Of a stretch of DNA of 41,494 nt, positions 8,012 to 16,840 are shown in pieces. Every line of letters starts with the position of its first letter. Positions within the stretch are counted from its first letter, which is position 1. The notes beneath the pieces are model-generated. The model made no database searches. It was given only the letters and a program-made list of their open reading frames with translations, and was not told the origin of the DNA. Origin of the DNA: an uncultured Pelagibacteraceae bacterium (lineage in GTDB: Bacteria; Pseudomonadota; Alphaproteobacteria; Pelagibacterales; Pelagibacteraceae). A program made the translations under genes and the position numbers. The stretch lies in the NCBI GenBank assembly GCA_902558545.1, contig CACEEJ010000008.1:1-41494 (forward strand). The letters are read 5' to 3'.

Positions 8012-9385
8012 ATGGATAACTCAAACGTAACGCAACTACATCCAAAAGATAAAAATCAAAAAGAAGAAGCTTCTTTAGTTAGTTCTTTATCTCCTAGAGA
8101 AATTGTATCTGAGTTAGATAGATTTGTTGTAGGGCAGAATAAAGCAAAAAAAGCTGTTGCGGTTGCTTTAAGAAATAGATGGAGAAGACAAGCTCTTAAA
8201 GGTGAAATGAAAAACGAAGTTTTACCAAAAAATATATTGATGATAGGTCCAACTGGTGTTGGAAAGACTGAAATTTCAAGAAGACTTTCGAAACTTGCTG
8301 AAGCTCCTTTCGTTAAAGTTGAAGCTACAAGATTTACAGAAGTTGGTTACGTTGGAAGAGATGTTGAGCAGATAGTTAGAGATTTAATTGAAATAGCTAT
8401 ATCAATGGAAAAGGTAAAAAAAAGAAAAGAGGTATTTGCACAAGCTCAAAAAGCAGCAGAAGAAAAAGTCTTAGATGCTTTAGTTGGAAAAAAAGCAAGC
8501 TTAGCAACAAGAGAAAGTTTTAGAAAAAGACTTAGAAATGGAGACTTAGATGATAACGAAATCGAAATAGCTGTAAGTGACACTGGATCTGGTGGTGCGT
8601 CTTTTGAAATTCCTGGTATGCCTGGTGCAAATGTTGGGATGATTAACATTGGTGAAATGATTGGAAAATCAATGGGCAATAAAGAAAAAAAGAAGAAAAT
8701 GACCGTTAAAGAGTCTCACGAAATTTTAATTAACGATGAGTCTGATAAATTAATTGAACAAGATAAGATTATTAAAGCTGCGAAACTTTCAACTGAAAAC
8801 AATGGAATAGTTTTTTTAGACGAAATTGACAAAATTTCTGCAAGAACAGACAGAGTTGGAGGTGATGTTTCTAGAGAAGGTGTACAAAGAGATTTGTTAC
8901 CTTTAATTGAAGGAACTACTGTAAATACAAAACATGGTCCAATAAAAACAGACCATATTCTATTTATTGCCTCTGGAGCATTTCAATTAGCTAAACCTTC
9001 CGATTTACTTCCAGAATTACAAGGAAGATTACCTATCAGGGTTGAATTAGAAGCTCTAACCAGTGAAGATTTCAAAAGAATTTTAAGAGAGCCAGATTTT
9101 AGTTTAATTAAGCAATATGTTGCTTTGTTAAAAACAGAAAATGTCGATCTTGAGTTTTCGGATGATGGGATCGATGCTATTGCAAATATTGCTTCTGAGG
9201 TTAACACTACTGTTGAAAATATTGGTGCAAGAAGATTACATACTATCATTGAAAAAATTCTCGATGAAATAAGCTTTACAGCTACAGATAGGGCTGGTGA
9301 AAAAATTATTATTAATAAAGAATATATAGATAAAAATTTAGATACTTTAGTTAAAGATACTGACCTATCGAAATTTATACTATAA
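8012..9385 (+). CDS. hslU: HslU ATPase unfoldase
   Basis: HslU is the AAA+ ring that unfolds substrates and threads them into HslV. The 457-residue sequence has the N-terminal [16 protein letters not shown] signature and Walker [10 protein letters not shown] (about residues 79-87). The pore-loop region [15 protein letters not shown] follows, then the inserted I-domain (about 120-240), Walker [12 protein letters not shown] and the sensor/C-domain [13 protein letters not shown]. The C-terminus, DLSKFIL, is the tail that docks into HslV. It starts directly after the hslV stop. Its last bases overlap the convergent sulfotransferase gene. Confidence 0.97.
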   Translation: MDNSNVTQLHPKDKNQKEEASLVSSLSPREIVSELDRFVVGQNKAKKAVAVALRNRWRRQALKGEMKNEVLPKNILMIGPTGVGKTEISRRLSKLAEAPFVKVEATRFTEVGYVGRDVEQIVRDLIEIAISMEKVKKRKEVFAQAQKAAEEKVLDALVGKKASLATRESFRKRLRNGDLDDNEIEIAVSDTGSGGASFEIPGMPGANVGMINIGEMIGKSMGNKEKKKKMTVKESHEILINDESDKLIEQDKIIKAAKLSTENNGIVFLDEIDKISARTDRVGGDVSREGVQRDLLPLIEGTTVNTKHGPIKTDHILFIASGAFQLAKPSDLLPELQGRLPIRVELEALTSEDFKRILREPDFSLIKQYVALLKTENVDLEFSDDGIDAIANIASEVNTTVENIGARRLHTIIEKILDEISFTATDRAGEKIIINKEYIDKNLDTLVKDTDLSKFIL

Positions 9386-10237
9386 ATAATTTAATTCCTT
9401 CATTTCTTTATTAAAAGAGTTTTCTATCATCTCCCTGATATCATGGGTTATTAACTTCTCCCAATTATTCTTTGGCCCATACTTAAAAAATGAAATTTTA
9501 TTCCCTTTTTTATCTATGTGAGACTCTTCAAATCCCTCATTTTCCTCTAAATTTTTAAGGTAAGTAAAGCTTGTTGTTCTTATTACATTCTTTAATTTTT
9601 TCTCGTCTATTTTTATTTTTGATTTTGTGAAACTATTTACAAAATTTATAACATCTAAAAAATTTTTCCTTGGATCAGAAACTAAATCCTCATACTTGAT
9701 CAAAATATATTTTTTGTATTTTTTAAGTTCTTTCCAAGAATTATAATTATCTGCCCAAGATCCCATATGAGTTAGAACTTGATCTCCAAATTCTTTATTG
9801 TTTTTTATACCTTTTAAGTATTTAAATGACATCAAATCTTTAGCAGCTTCATTTGTGGAAATATCATAATGATTAGAAAATGATGTTACAATATTCCTTG
9901 GATCTCTTACTAAATATATAGCCCCCAAAGTATTATTTAAATCAGTAAATTGATTACCATTGATTGATTGCATGGTACTATGGGTTTTCATAAAATTAAT
10001 AGAGTTTTTGTTAAGTTTATTAATTTCTTCTTGAACTTTTATATAATTTTTAACAACCTCTGTTTCATCATTTATATTGATGCCTAAATTCTTAAATAAA
10101 TTAATATGAGGAAAAATTTTTATTGTTTTTAATATTTCAAAGTTAAAATTTCCATCTTGTGTAAAAAAATAAGAAGCTAATAAAGCTCTCATATAAGTAT
10201 TTCCACTTTTAGGATACGATGCAATCCAAAGAATCAT
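9380..10237 (-). CDS. PAPS-dependent sulfotransferase domain protein
   Basis: The 285-residue protein carries both PAPS-binding signatures of cytosolic-type sulfotransferases: the 5'-phosphosulfate loop [10 protein letters not shown] at residues 8-17 and the 3'-phosphate site RDPRNIVTS at 111-119. KYEDLVSDP and a C-terminal [11 protein letters not shown] region also fit. Such enzymes transfer sulfate from PAPS to hydroxyl or amine groups; the acceptor is unknown. As I recall, the corresponding spot in other Alphaproteobacteria, near smr and Tim44-like genes, often holds mltA, so this may be a lineage-specific replacement. It starts four bases after smr and overlaps the hslU 3' end by six bases. 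Confidence 0.85.
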   Translation of the reverse strand: MILWIASYPKSGNTYMRALLASYFFTQDGNFNFEILKTIKIFPHINLFKNLGININDETEVVKNYIKVQEEINKLNKNSINFMKTHSTMQSINGNQFTDLNNTLGAIYLVRDPRNIVTSFSNHYDISTNEAAKDLMSFKYLKGIKNNKEFGDQVLTHMGSWADNYNSWKELKKYKKYILIKYEDLVSDPRKNFLDVINFVNSFTKSKIKIDEKKLKNVIRTTSFTYLKNLEENEGFEESHIDKKGNKISFFKYGPKNNWEKLITHDIREMIENSFNKEMKELNYL

Positions 10238-10241
10238 AAAC

Positions 10242-10658
10242 TTAGACCTTGTTTTTTTTTAAAATAATATAAAAAGCTCCACTTCCTCCATCTTCAATTT
10301 TTGCATCTTTAATTTCAATTATTTTATTCATTAAACTTTGATTATTAATAATATAATTAGGTATAGAATATTTTAATATGCTCAAATCTTTTGAAACATA
10401 TGGATTTTTTTCGTTTTGAGAATGCAAACCTTTTCCAGTAACTATTATAAGCTTCTTTACTCCATCTTTATAAGCATTGCTTATAAATTCAACTATAACT
10501 TGATTGGCGTCTTCAAGAGTATAACCATGAAGATCTATAGATCTAGTTTTGTCGAAGGATTTTTCATTCGCCTCAGAATCTTTGTTATGAAGTTTATCCT
10601 TGCTTGAAGTAAAAATTTCCCAGTCTTTTTTATCTTTATCTGAAATTTTATTGCTCAA
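10242..10658 (-). CDS. Smr (MutS2 C-terminal-like) domain protein
   Basis: The 138-residue protein has a stand-alone Smr domain from about residue 40: SIDLHGYTLEDANQVIVEFI, containing the DLHG motif, then LIIVTGKGLHSQ, containing the TGKG loop. The C-terminus GGSGAFYIILKK is the usual last strand. Smr domains bind or nick nucleic acids; the E. coli stand-alone type has endonuclease activity, but the role here is unknown. No ATG fits, so the start is TTG at 10658 directly after the Tim44-like stop, implying coupled translation. The N-terminal 40 residues are charged and probably disordered. Confidence 0.88.
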   Translation of the reverse strand: MSNKISDKDKKDWEIFTSSKDKLHNKDSEANEKSFDKTRSIDLHGYTLEDANQVIVEFISNAYKDGVKKLIIVTGKGLHSQNEKNPYVSKDLSILKYSIPNYIINNQSLMNKIIEIKDAKIEDGGSGAFYIILKKNKV

Positions 10659-11258
10659 TTAAGTTAAAATATTAACTAGCTGCCAATTTGGATTTGTTGA
10701 TGTTGTATCTCTTGAAAAGACCCAGGTATCATAAATTTTTTTAATTTTTTCAGGATCTCCTGATACAATTTTTTTATCTTTGTCTTTAATACAAGTAATT
10801 ATCTCAGCAATAAAATCCACCGTAACATTTAAAATTTTACCCATTTTTTGATGTTCTTTTATTTTGGCAGAATTAATTCCTATGAAAGTTATTTCGGCGT
10901 GATGACCTCTTTCGCTTCTTTCTTTAAGAGCTTGATTAAATTGTTGGAGAATTTTTGTGTTTAGTAAAGGTTTGCTAGCTACTATTTTATTATCGTTATC
11001 GCTAAAATCGGTAATGATTGTTTCATAAGCAATTTTAGCACCTTTTATAAATTCTTTTTGAGCTTCATCATCAAACTTTTCACTTAAATCCCTGATCTGA
11101 TTAACTTTATTTATTTTTTTCATTACTTCTTGAATATTCTGAGTTGACTTTCCTTCAAAACCAGTTCTCTTACCAAGTATTCCTCTTAGCCTTAAAAAAA
11201 TAAAACCAGCTATCATCGCTAATAAAATTATATCGATATATTCGAAACTATAAGACAT
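10659..11258 (-). CDS. Tim44-like domain protein
   Basis: The 199-residue protein starts at the ATG at 11258 (MSYSFEYIDIILLAMIAG); a TTG 14 codons upstream would add a poor leader. It has a single N-terminal membrane segment (about residues 7-23), a short linker with RLRGILGKRTGFE, and a C-terminal Tim44/Mba1-type alpha+beta domain (about 65-195). Bacterial relatives of mitochondrial Tim44 are common in Alphaproteobacteria and are thought to be inner-membrane anchored; their role is not settled. It is divergent from fxsA and secB, and heads the unit Tim44-smr-sulfotransferase. Confidence 0.85.
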   Translation of the reverse strand: MSYSFEYIDIILLAMIAGFIFLRLRGILGKRTGFEGKSTQNIQEVMKKINKVNQIRDLSEKFDDEAQKEFIKGAKIAYETIITDFSDNDNKIVASKPLLNTKILQQFNQALKERSERGHHAEITFIGINSAKIKEHQKMGKILNVTVDFIAEIITCIKDKDKKIVSGDPEKIKKIYDTWVFSRDTTSTNPNWQLVNILT

Positions 11259-11316
11259 AAATAGAATGTAATTACTATGTTGATTAATTTCAACTAGCAA
11301 TTTAGATTGGGGACAA

Positions 11317-11745
11317 ATGAACTCAATAATTTTTTCTTTGATTTTTGTGCCTATTGTAGAGATATATCTTTTAATTAAAATTGGTTCTCAAATTGGAGCA
11401 ATATTCACAATTTTTCTTATTTTAACGACTGCAGTAGTGGGAATTTATTACGCAAAATATGAAGGCTTAAACACGTTAAGATCGGGTTTTTTGCAATTAA
11501 GCAAAAACCAAACCCCAACTTTTGAAGTAATTTCAGGGGCTGCAATTGCTTTTGGTGCAATACTTTTAATTATACCTGGCTTTATGACAGACTTTTTTGG
11601 TTTTCTATTAATTTTTCCAATTAGTAGAAGAATAATTTTTAATAAACTTTTGATCAATTTTTCAAAAAATAAAAAGAAAGAGAGAAATAATTTTATTGAT
11701 GGTGAATTTGAAGATATAGAGAATGACGATGACAGAAAAATTTAA
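11317..11745 (+). CDS. fxsA: FxsA-family membrane protein
   Basis: The 142-residue protein shows the FxsA pattern: FVPIVEIYLLIKIGSQIG at the first membrane segment, then TAVVGIYYAKYEGL. Next come AIAFGAILLIIPGFMTDFFG, with the family's PGF-x-TD turn, and LLIFPISRR. Four hydrophobic segments precede a charged tail. FxsA in E. coli suppresses F-exclusion of phage T7, but the normal role of the family is unknown. Its last 23 bases overlap secB. The pair is divergent from the Tim44-like gene with 58 bases between starts, which must hold both promoters. Confidence 0.9.
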   Translation: MNSIIFSLIFVPIVEIYLLIKIGSQIGAIFTIFLILTTAVVGIYYAKYEGLNTLRSGFLQLSKNQTPTFEVISGAAIAFGAILLIIPGFMTDFFGFLLIFPISRRIIFNKLLINFSKNKKKERNNFIDGEFEDIENDDDRKI

Positions 11746-12151
11746 GATTTTAGGTAAGTTTATTAAGGACATGTCAAGTGAAACACCTGATGTTGAAACA
11801 TATCTATACGTAAGAGATAGAATAGCAAAATACCAACTAGGTATTGATATAAACTCAAAAGCTCTTAAAAATCAAATGATAGAGGTAAACACAACTTTTA
11901 AATTTCAAGACAAAGAACAAAATCAAAAAAAATCTTATTTCGAAATAGTTTATACAACAATAATTAGAGTTGATGAAAACATAAAAGATAAAAAAGATTT
12001 GGAGAGAATTGTTTTGTGCGACGTTCAGTTGCAAATATATCCTGAATTAGAAAAATCTTTATTAGATCTTTTGCACAATTCTGGTTTTCCTGGAATAAAA
12101 TTCGAAAAAAAAGTTGATTTCGAAAACTTATATAATCAAAGATTTAATTAA
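11723..12151 (+). CDS. secB: protein-export chaperone SecB
   Basis: SecB keeps preproteins unfolded and hands them to SecA. The 142-residue protein matches the family in the centre: QLGIDINSKALKN, then YFEIVYTTIIRVDE in the beta-sheet core, and a C-terminal helix near QIYPELEKSLLDLL. Identity to enteric SecB is low, as expected in this lineage. The start may be the ATG at 11723 (MTMTEKF) or at 11729 (MTEKF). It overlaps fxsA by 23 bases and converges on dnaQ with four bases shared. The linkage of fxsA, secB and dnaQ is common in Alphaproteobacteria. Confidence 0.88.
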   Translation: MTMTEKFKILGKFIKDMSSETPDVETYLYVRDRIAKYQLGIDINSKALKNQMIEVNTTFKFQDKEQNQKKSYFEIVYTTIIRVDENIKDKKDLERIVLCDVQLQIYPELEKSLLDLLHNSGFPGIKFEKKVDFENLYNQRFN

Positions 12152-12177
12152 AAAAAATTTTTTTTTAAATTTTGATT
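12134..12177. terminator. possible bidirectional AT hairpin between secB and dnaQ
   Basis: AATCAAAG... at 12134 onwards and ...TTTGATT ending at 12177 pair with two small bulges around a long A/T core. The hairpin covers both convergent stop codons and is flanked by U-runs for either transcript. It is made entirely of weak pairs in AT-rich DNA, so it may be chance. Confidence 0.3.
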
Positions 12178-12810
12178 TAAATATTCTTTATGTTTTTTTA
12201 ATTCTATTTCTGACGGCTTTATTATTTTTTTAAAATAAGACGAATATCCCTTATTACTTTTTTGTTTTTGGTTATTTGTTTCCTGAAAATTTAAAGTAGG
12301 CTCTTTTTGATCTATTAAATTAATATATACTTTTGCAAGCAAGTCACAATCAACTAAGGCTGTATGGGTGACTCTTCTAGAATTATCTATCCTAAATCTT
12401 TTACATAAAGCATCTAGACTTATTTGAGATCCTGGAAACTTCTCTCTTGCTAGAACTAGTGTATCAACAATTTCATTATCAATTTTATCTTTTCCAATTA
12501 ACTGAAATTCATTATTTAAGTGTGCTAAATCAAATTCAGCATTATGAATTATAAGTCTTTTGTTTTTTATAAATTCTAAAAATTCATCACTAATTTCGTT
12601 AAATTTTTTTTGTTTAGATAAAAATTCATCATTGTAACCATGAATTTTAAAAGCTTGTTCGGAAACTTTCCTTTCAGGATTTAAATAATAATGAAATATG
12701 TTTTTCGTCGGTATCAAATTATTAAGTTCTATACAGCCTATTTCGACTATTCTGTGGCCATCTTTTACCGATATCCCTGTAGTCTCAGTATCTAAAACTA
12801 TTTCCTTCAT
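12148..12810 (-). CDS. dnaQ: DNA polymerase III epsilon subunit (3'-5' proofreading exonuclease)
   Basis: The 220-residue protein has all three DEDDh exonuclease motifs: VLDTETTGIS (Exo I, Asp6/Glu8), HNAEFDLAHL (Exo II) and HTALVDCDLLAKVY (Exo III with the general-base His). It removes mispaired bases for the replicase. The C-terminal 40 residues (from about 178) are basic and poorly conserved, where epsilon contacts the alpha subunit. The start is the ATG at 12810, adjacent to the coaE stop. The unit ppsR-maf-aroE-coaE-dnaQ is conserved at alphaproteobacterial origins. Confidence 0.94.
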   Translation of the reverse strand: MKEIVLDTETTGISVKDGHRIVEIGCIELNNLIPTKNIFHYYLNPERKVSEQAFKIHGYNDEFLSKQKKFNEISDEFLEFIKNKRLIIHNAEFDLAHLNNEFQLIGKDKIDNEIVDTLVLAREKFPGSQISLDALCKRFRIDNSRRVTHTALVDCDLLAKVYINLIDQKEPTLNFQETNNQKQKSNKGYSSYFKKIIKPSEIELKKHKEYLNQNLKKNFF

Positions 12811-13380
12811 TTATAAAATTTTAACTAAAATTTTTTTTATTTCATTTTTAACAGATTGTTTTTTAAAATCATTTTTAATTACAAAATGAGATTTTTTTTT
12901 TTTGTAAATTGATGAAAACTGAATTTTTTTAAATATATTGAATAACTTACGGTTGAAATTTCTTCTTTTTATTAACCTTCTTTCAATATCCACTTTTTTT
13001 GAGTCTACAAAAACTAATATATCTTTTTTAGTATTAATTTTATTTTCTAATAACAAAGGAATGTCTAATATTACAATTTTTTTATTTTTATTTTTGTTTA
13101 AAAATATATTCATTTTTTTTCTGATTTCTTTATGAATAATTCTAATTATTTTTTTTAAATTATTTTTATTACTAAGTATTGCATATGATATTTCATTTTT
13201 ATCAATTGGAAATTTCGATATATATTTAGGTAATGCTTTCTTTAACTTTTTATAAATCTTTATATTCTTCTTATAAAGTTTTGATACTTCATAATCTGCG
13301 TTAAAGACGGGATATCCAAAGCTATTTGCGATATAACTTTTTCCTGAACCTATATTTCCCAAAATGCCTATTCTAATCAT
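12811..13380 (-). CDS. coaE: dephospho-CoA kinase
   Basis: CoaE phosphorylates dephospho-CoA at the 3' hydroxyl, the last step of CoA synthesis. The 189-residue P-loop kinase has Walker A GILGNIGSGKS at residues 5-15, FNADYEVSKLY with the substrate-binding aspartate, VILDIPLLLE and VFVDSKKVDIERRLIKR. It is extremely lysine-rich, even for this genome. It overlaps aroE by eight bases and abuts dnaQ. Confidence 0.93.
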   Translation of the reverse strand: MIRIGILGNIGSGKSYIANSFGYPVFNADYEVSKLYKKNIKIYKKLKKALPKYISKFPIDKNEISYAILSNKNNLKKIIRIIHKEIRKKMNIFLNKNKNKKIVILDIPLLLENKINTKKDILVFVDSKKVDIERRLIKRRNFNRKLFNIFKKIQFSSIYKKKKSHFVIKNDFKKQSVKNEIKKILVKIL

Positions 13381-14167
13381 TTCCTAAAAGTTTAGCTGTC
13401 TCATTATCAATATTTGGTCTAATTCCGTGCCATAATTTAAATGCTTCAGCGGCCTGATGCATAAACATTAATTTTCCATTTTCTGTTTTATTACCCAATT
13501 TTTTTCCAATTTTTAAAAAGTTAGTCTCAATTGGATTATAAATCACATCATAAAATAATTTATTATTTCCAATTTTTGAAAAATCTAAATTTATTTCCTC
13601 ATTGTTTAAACCTAAACTTGTTGCATTTATTATTACGTCAAAATCTAAAATTTGGCCCCAATCTATAATTTTAACATTACCAAATTGAGTTTTTAAATTT
13701 TCTGCTTTTTGTTTTGTTCTATTGCTTATAATAACCTCGCTTGCCTTTATTTTGTTTAGTGCAAAAACTATTGAAGGGACGACCCCACCTGCACCTAAAA
13801 TAAAAAATTTTTTACCTTCAAGTTGAATATTCAAATTTTCTAATGCATTTATGAAACCGGCGATATCTGTATTATGGCCAACTAGCCTATTACTTTGAAG
13901 AAGTATTGTATTTACTGACTGTGTTTTTTCTGCATCAGGGCTTAGTTTATCTAAAAATGGAATTACTTTTTTTTTAAATGGAACAGTGACATTTAATCCA
14001 TCTATTTTTTCTAATTTAATATCTTGGATGAGGTCTTTAATGTTTTCTTCCTGTGGTTTTTTTTTGTCATATATTGCTTTAATATTATATTTTTTAATCC
14101 AAAAATTATGAAGTTTGGGGGATAATGAGTGATCAATAGGATTTCCAATTACAAAATATTTTTTCAT
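13373..14167 (-). CDS. aroE: shikimate dehydrogenase
   Basis: AroE reduces 3-dehydroshikimate to shikimate with NADPH in aromatic amino acid synthesis. The 264-residue sequence shows GNPIDHSLSPKLHNFW (substrate site), GLNVTVPFKK with the catalytic lysine, VNTILLQ, GHNTDIAGF with the catalytic aspartate, GAGGVVPSIVFAL (nucleotide fold; the more usual residue after GAGG is A), NRTKQKAE and INATSLGL. It shares one base with maf and overlaps coaE. Confidence 0.95.
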   Translation of the reverse strand: MKKYFVIGNPIDHSLSPKLHNFWIKKYNIKAIYDKKKPQEENIKDLIQDIKLEKIDGLNVTVPFKKKVIPFLDKLSPDAEKTQSVNTILLQSNRLVGHNTDIAGFINALENLNIQLEGKKFFILGAGGVVPSIVFALNKIKASEVIISNRTKQKAENLKTQFGNVKIIDWGQILDFDVIINATSLGLNNEEINLDFSKIGNNKLFYDVIYNPIETNFLKIGKKLGNKTENGKLMFMHQAAEAFKLWHGIRPNIDNETAKLLGND

Positions 14168-14751
14168 TACAATGATCTAATATATTCTTTAATTTTTTTT
14201 ACAGGCAATCCCATAATTGTATCCTCATCGCCCTCAATGCTCGCAAACAAACGCCTACCCTCTCTTTCTATTTGGTAAACATTATATGCGTAAAGAGTTT
14301 CATCAGATATTTTAGATAAATAATTTTTTAATTCATCATCAGTAAATTTTTTCATAGTTAATTTTGCTTTATCAGTATAATTCCAAATCATAGATCCATT
14401 TTTAGATATACAAACAGAACTAATTAAAAAATGTGATTTACCGTTAAGTTTTTTTAATATTTCCATTGCTTCTTCTCTGCTTTCCGGCTTAGATATCAGT
14501 TCACCCTCCAAATCTATCACACTATCTGCTCCTAATACTATTTCGTCATTTTTTTTCATGCTAACTTTGTTTGCTTTTAATTCAGCTAAATTTTTTGAAA
14601 TTATTTCTGAACTTGCCTGTTCTTTTAATAAGCTTTCTTTAACGGGCTCTTCATCTACGTTTGAGGGCTCAACAACGCATTTAATATTATTTTTATCTAA
14701 GATCTCTTTTCTAACCTCGCTTTTTGAAGCAAGAATAATTTTATTTAACAT
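14167..14751 (-). CDS. maf: Maf-family nucleoside triphosphate pyrophosphatase
   Basis: Maf proteins hydrolyse non-canonical or modified nucleotides, preventing their incorporation. The 194-residue protein has ASKSEVRKEIL at residues 8-18 (family: AS.SPRR..LL), EPSNVDEEPVKE, ADSVIDLEGELISKP with the catalytic aspartate, and AYNVYQIEREGRRLFASIEGDEDTIMGLP near the C-terminus. The SPRR motif is changed to SEVRK, retaining the arginine. It overlaps ppsR by 11 bases. The exact substrate (dTTP/UTP type or m7GTP type) cannot be assigned here. Confidence 0.93.
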   Translation of the reverse strand: MLNKIILASKSEVRKEILDKNNIKCVVEPSNVDEEPVKESLLKEQASSEIISKNLAELKANKVSMKKNDEIVLGADSVIDLEGELISKPESREEAMEILKKLNGKSHFLISSVCISKNGSMIWNYTDKAKLTMKKFTDDELKNYLSKISDETLYAYNVYQIEREGRRLFASIEGDEDTIMGLPVKKIKEYIRSL

Positions 14752-15568
14752 TGTTTAAATATATTTCGTGAATTTTAATTATAGAAGCTGCTGTTTCTTC
14801 GACTGATTTTCTCGTTACGTCTATAAGAGGCCATTTATATTTTTGAAATGTTTTTTTTGCCTCTAAAACCTCTTTTTTAATATTTTCTAAATTTGTATAT
14901 TCAATATTTTCTGTTTCTTTCAAAGAATTCATTCTATTTTTTCTCAAATCTGCCAATCTTTCCGGCTCTGTGCTTAGTCCTACAACACATGTCATTTGTG
15001 GATTTTTTTTAAGGGACTCTGGCAAAGAATTTTCATTTACTAACGGAATGTTTGACGTTTTAAATCCTTTGTTGGCTAAGTAAATAGATGTTGGCGTTTT
15101 GCTTGTTCTGCTTACCCCTACAAGAATAATATCAGATTTGTTTACTTCGTTTATTAAATTTCCATCATCATGATTCATTGTAAATTGAATTGCTTCAATT
15201 CTGTCATAATACTCTTCATTCAATATGTGTTGACCACTTGGCTCGTGTGTTGCTTTTTGATTTAATATTTTTGAAAAATTAAGAATCAAATTTCCTAAAA
15301 CGCCAAAACACGGAATATTTTTATCCTCGCTCGCGTTTGCAAGGTATTTGGCTAAATTGTTATCCACGATTGTATACAAGATTATTGAATTTTCATTTTT
15401 TTTTGCATCTTCTAGAATTTTTAAAATTTGATTTTCTGTCCTTGTAAAAGAGTAAGAATGAACCTTATATTCTATATTTAAAAATTGAGCCTTCAGAGCT
15501 AAAAATATTCTATCTAAAGTCTCGCCCGTTGAGTCAGAAATTAAATATATTTGATATGTATTACTCAT
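14741..15568 (-). CDS. ppsR: PEP synthase / pyruvate phosphate dikinase regulatory protein (DUF299)
   Basis: This 275-residue bifunctional kinase/pyrophosphorylase switches PEP synthetase or pyruvate phosphate dikinase off and on by ADP-dependent phosphorylation. It shows SDSTGET at residues 11-17, HSYSFTRTENQ and the P-loop-like GVSRTSKTPTSIYLAN at about 150-165. VVGLSTEPERLADLRKNRM follows. Both GVSRTSKTPTS and the ERLADLR motif are characteristic. Which target enzyme it controls is not decided by this window. It is the first minus-strand gene beside the presumed origin. Confidence 0.94.
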   Translation of the reverse strand: MSNTYQIYLISDSTGETLDRIFLALKAQFLNIEYKVHSYSFTRTENQILKILEDAKKNENSIILYTIVDNNLAKYLANASEDKNIPCFGVLGNLILNFSKILNQKATHEPSGQHILNEEYYDRIEAIQFTMNHDDGNLINEVNKSDIILVGVSRTSKTPTSIYLANKGFKTSNIPLVNENSLPESLKKNPQMTCVVGLSTEPERLADLRKNRMNSLKETENIEYTNLENIKKEVLEAKKTFQKYKWPLIDVTRKSVEETAASIIKIHEIYLNNVK

Positions 15569-15835
15569 GAATAAATTGTTAATAAATTTGTAATATTTTA
15601 ATTAAATTACACAATTTAAAATTTTTTAAATTAACCTTGTAAAAACTGCTATTTATTAACATTAATAATAAATAGGGTAAAACAATCCACTAAAATTAAT
15701 ATGGTTAAAAAAGCTTCATTTTAAACAATTTTAACCAGATTAGATGTTGGTAAACTGTGAATATAATGTTTATAAAAATTAATCACCTTTATTCACAAGA
15801 TATATTACAACTACAATAATTAATAATACTTATTT
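15569..15835. other. candidate chromosomal replication origin (oriC)
   Basis: This 267-base gap has no ORF and is extremely AT-rich. It lies between divergent ppsR and hemE, where oriC is placed in Caulobacter and relatives. It holds one perfect DnaA box, TTATTCACA at 15789-15797, and one with a single mismatch on the other strand, TGTGAATAT at 15756-15764. Runs such as the A/T tract at 15600-15640 could unwind first. Genes on both sides point outward, and parS/parAB lie 7-9 kb away. The hemE and ppsR promoters must also be in here. Confidence 0.65.
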
Positions 15836-16840
15836 ATGAAACCTTTAAACAAAGTAATAATTAACAAAGATACTTCGTTCAATCCTATATGGATTATGAG
15901 ACAGGCTGGTAGATATTTGCCAGAATTTAGAGAAATAAGAAAAGAAAATCCTAATTTTATTAATTTGTGTTTAAATGATGATTTATCTTCGGAAATAACT
16001 CTACAACCATTAAAAAGATTTGATCTGGATGCTGCAATAATATTTTCAGATATCTTAATGCTTCCTTATGGATTAGGTCAAAAAGTAGAATTTGAAAAAA
16101 ACTTCGGGCCAAAATTAGGGGAACTGAATCTAAATGAAATTACTAGGACTGATGAAATTGACTTTGTAGAGAAAATACATCGTGTGTATAAAGCATTAAA
16201 AAAAGTTAGCTCAGACTCTAGTTTAAAAAATAAAAATACTATAGGATTTACTGGTGCTCCATGGACATTACTAGTTTATATGATTAATCAACAGTCCCCT
16301 AAAAAAAATTTAAAAAAAGATTTTTTTAAAGATGAGTTTTTAATAAACAGAATTCTATTAATTATTGAAAAATTTTTAAAGGTTCATATTAAAAATCAAG
16401 TTGATAACGGTGCGAATGTAATTCAAATTTTTGATAGTTGGGCAGGTTTATTAGAGGAAAAAGATTTACCTAATTATGTTTATTCTCCAACTTTAAATTT
16501 AGTAAATTATGTAAAATCTTTAAATGTGCCAGTTATATGTTTTCCCAGAGAAATTAAAAATTATAAAGAGTTTTGCGATATTGTTAAACCTGATGCTGTT
16601 AGTATCGACTATAATGTTGATCCAAAAAAAATACTTAGAGATATAAGCATACCCATACAAGGAGGCTTAGACCCAAAAATTTTGTTAACAGATAAAGAAA
16701 CATTAAAAAAAGAAGCCTTTAATTATTTAGAAATTTTTCGGGATCACCCGTATATATTTAATCTCGGCCATGGTATTTTGCCTGAAACAAATCCAGAAAT
16801 GGTTGAAAATTTAATTAAAATTGTAAAAGATTTTAAATGA
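15836..16840 (+). CDS. hemE: uroporphyrinogen decarboxylase
   Basis: HemE removes four carboxyl groups from uroporphyrinogen III to give coproporphyrinogen III. The 334-residue protein carries the signature IMRQAGRYLPEFREIR (about residues 20-35), IIFSDILMLPYGLG with the catalytic aspartate, IGFTGAPWTLLVYMI, and IFNLGHGILPETNPE near the C-terminus. Length and motifs are standard. It overlaps hemH by four bases (ATGA). It is the first gene to the right of the presumed origin. Confidence 0.97.
   Translation: MKPLNKVIINKDTSFNPIWIMRQAGRYLPEFREIRKENPNFINLCLNDDLSSEITLQPLKRFDLDAAIIFSDILMLPYGLGQKVEFEKNFGPKLGELNLNEITRTDEIDFVEKIHRVYKALKKVSSDSSLKNKNTIGFTGAPWTLLVYMINQQSPKKNLKKDFFKDEFLINRILLIIEKFLKVHIKNQVDNGANVIQIFDSWAGLLEEKDLPNYVYSPTLNLVNYVKSLNVPVICFPREIKNYKEFCDIVKPDAVSIDYNVDPKKILRDISIPIQGGLDPKILLTDKETLKKEAFNYLEIFRDHPYIFNLGHGILPETNPEMVENLIKIVKDFK

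Noticed and set aside
12698-12889. Opposite-strand ORFs within genes such as dnaQ/coaE, hslU, rho, dnaJ and dnaK
   Set aside because: They are shadow frames of well-supported genes, with low-complexity products and no family features.
15600-15745. CtrA-type boxes (TTAA-N7-TTAA) in the presumed origin
   Set aside because: TTAA pairs occur, but with six-base spacers, and such words are expected by chance in DNA this AT-rich.
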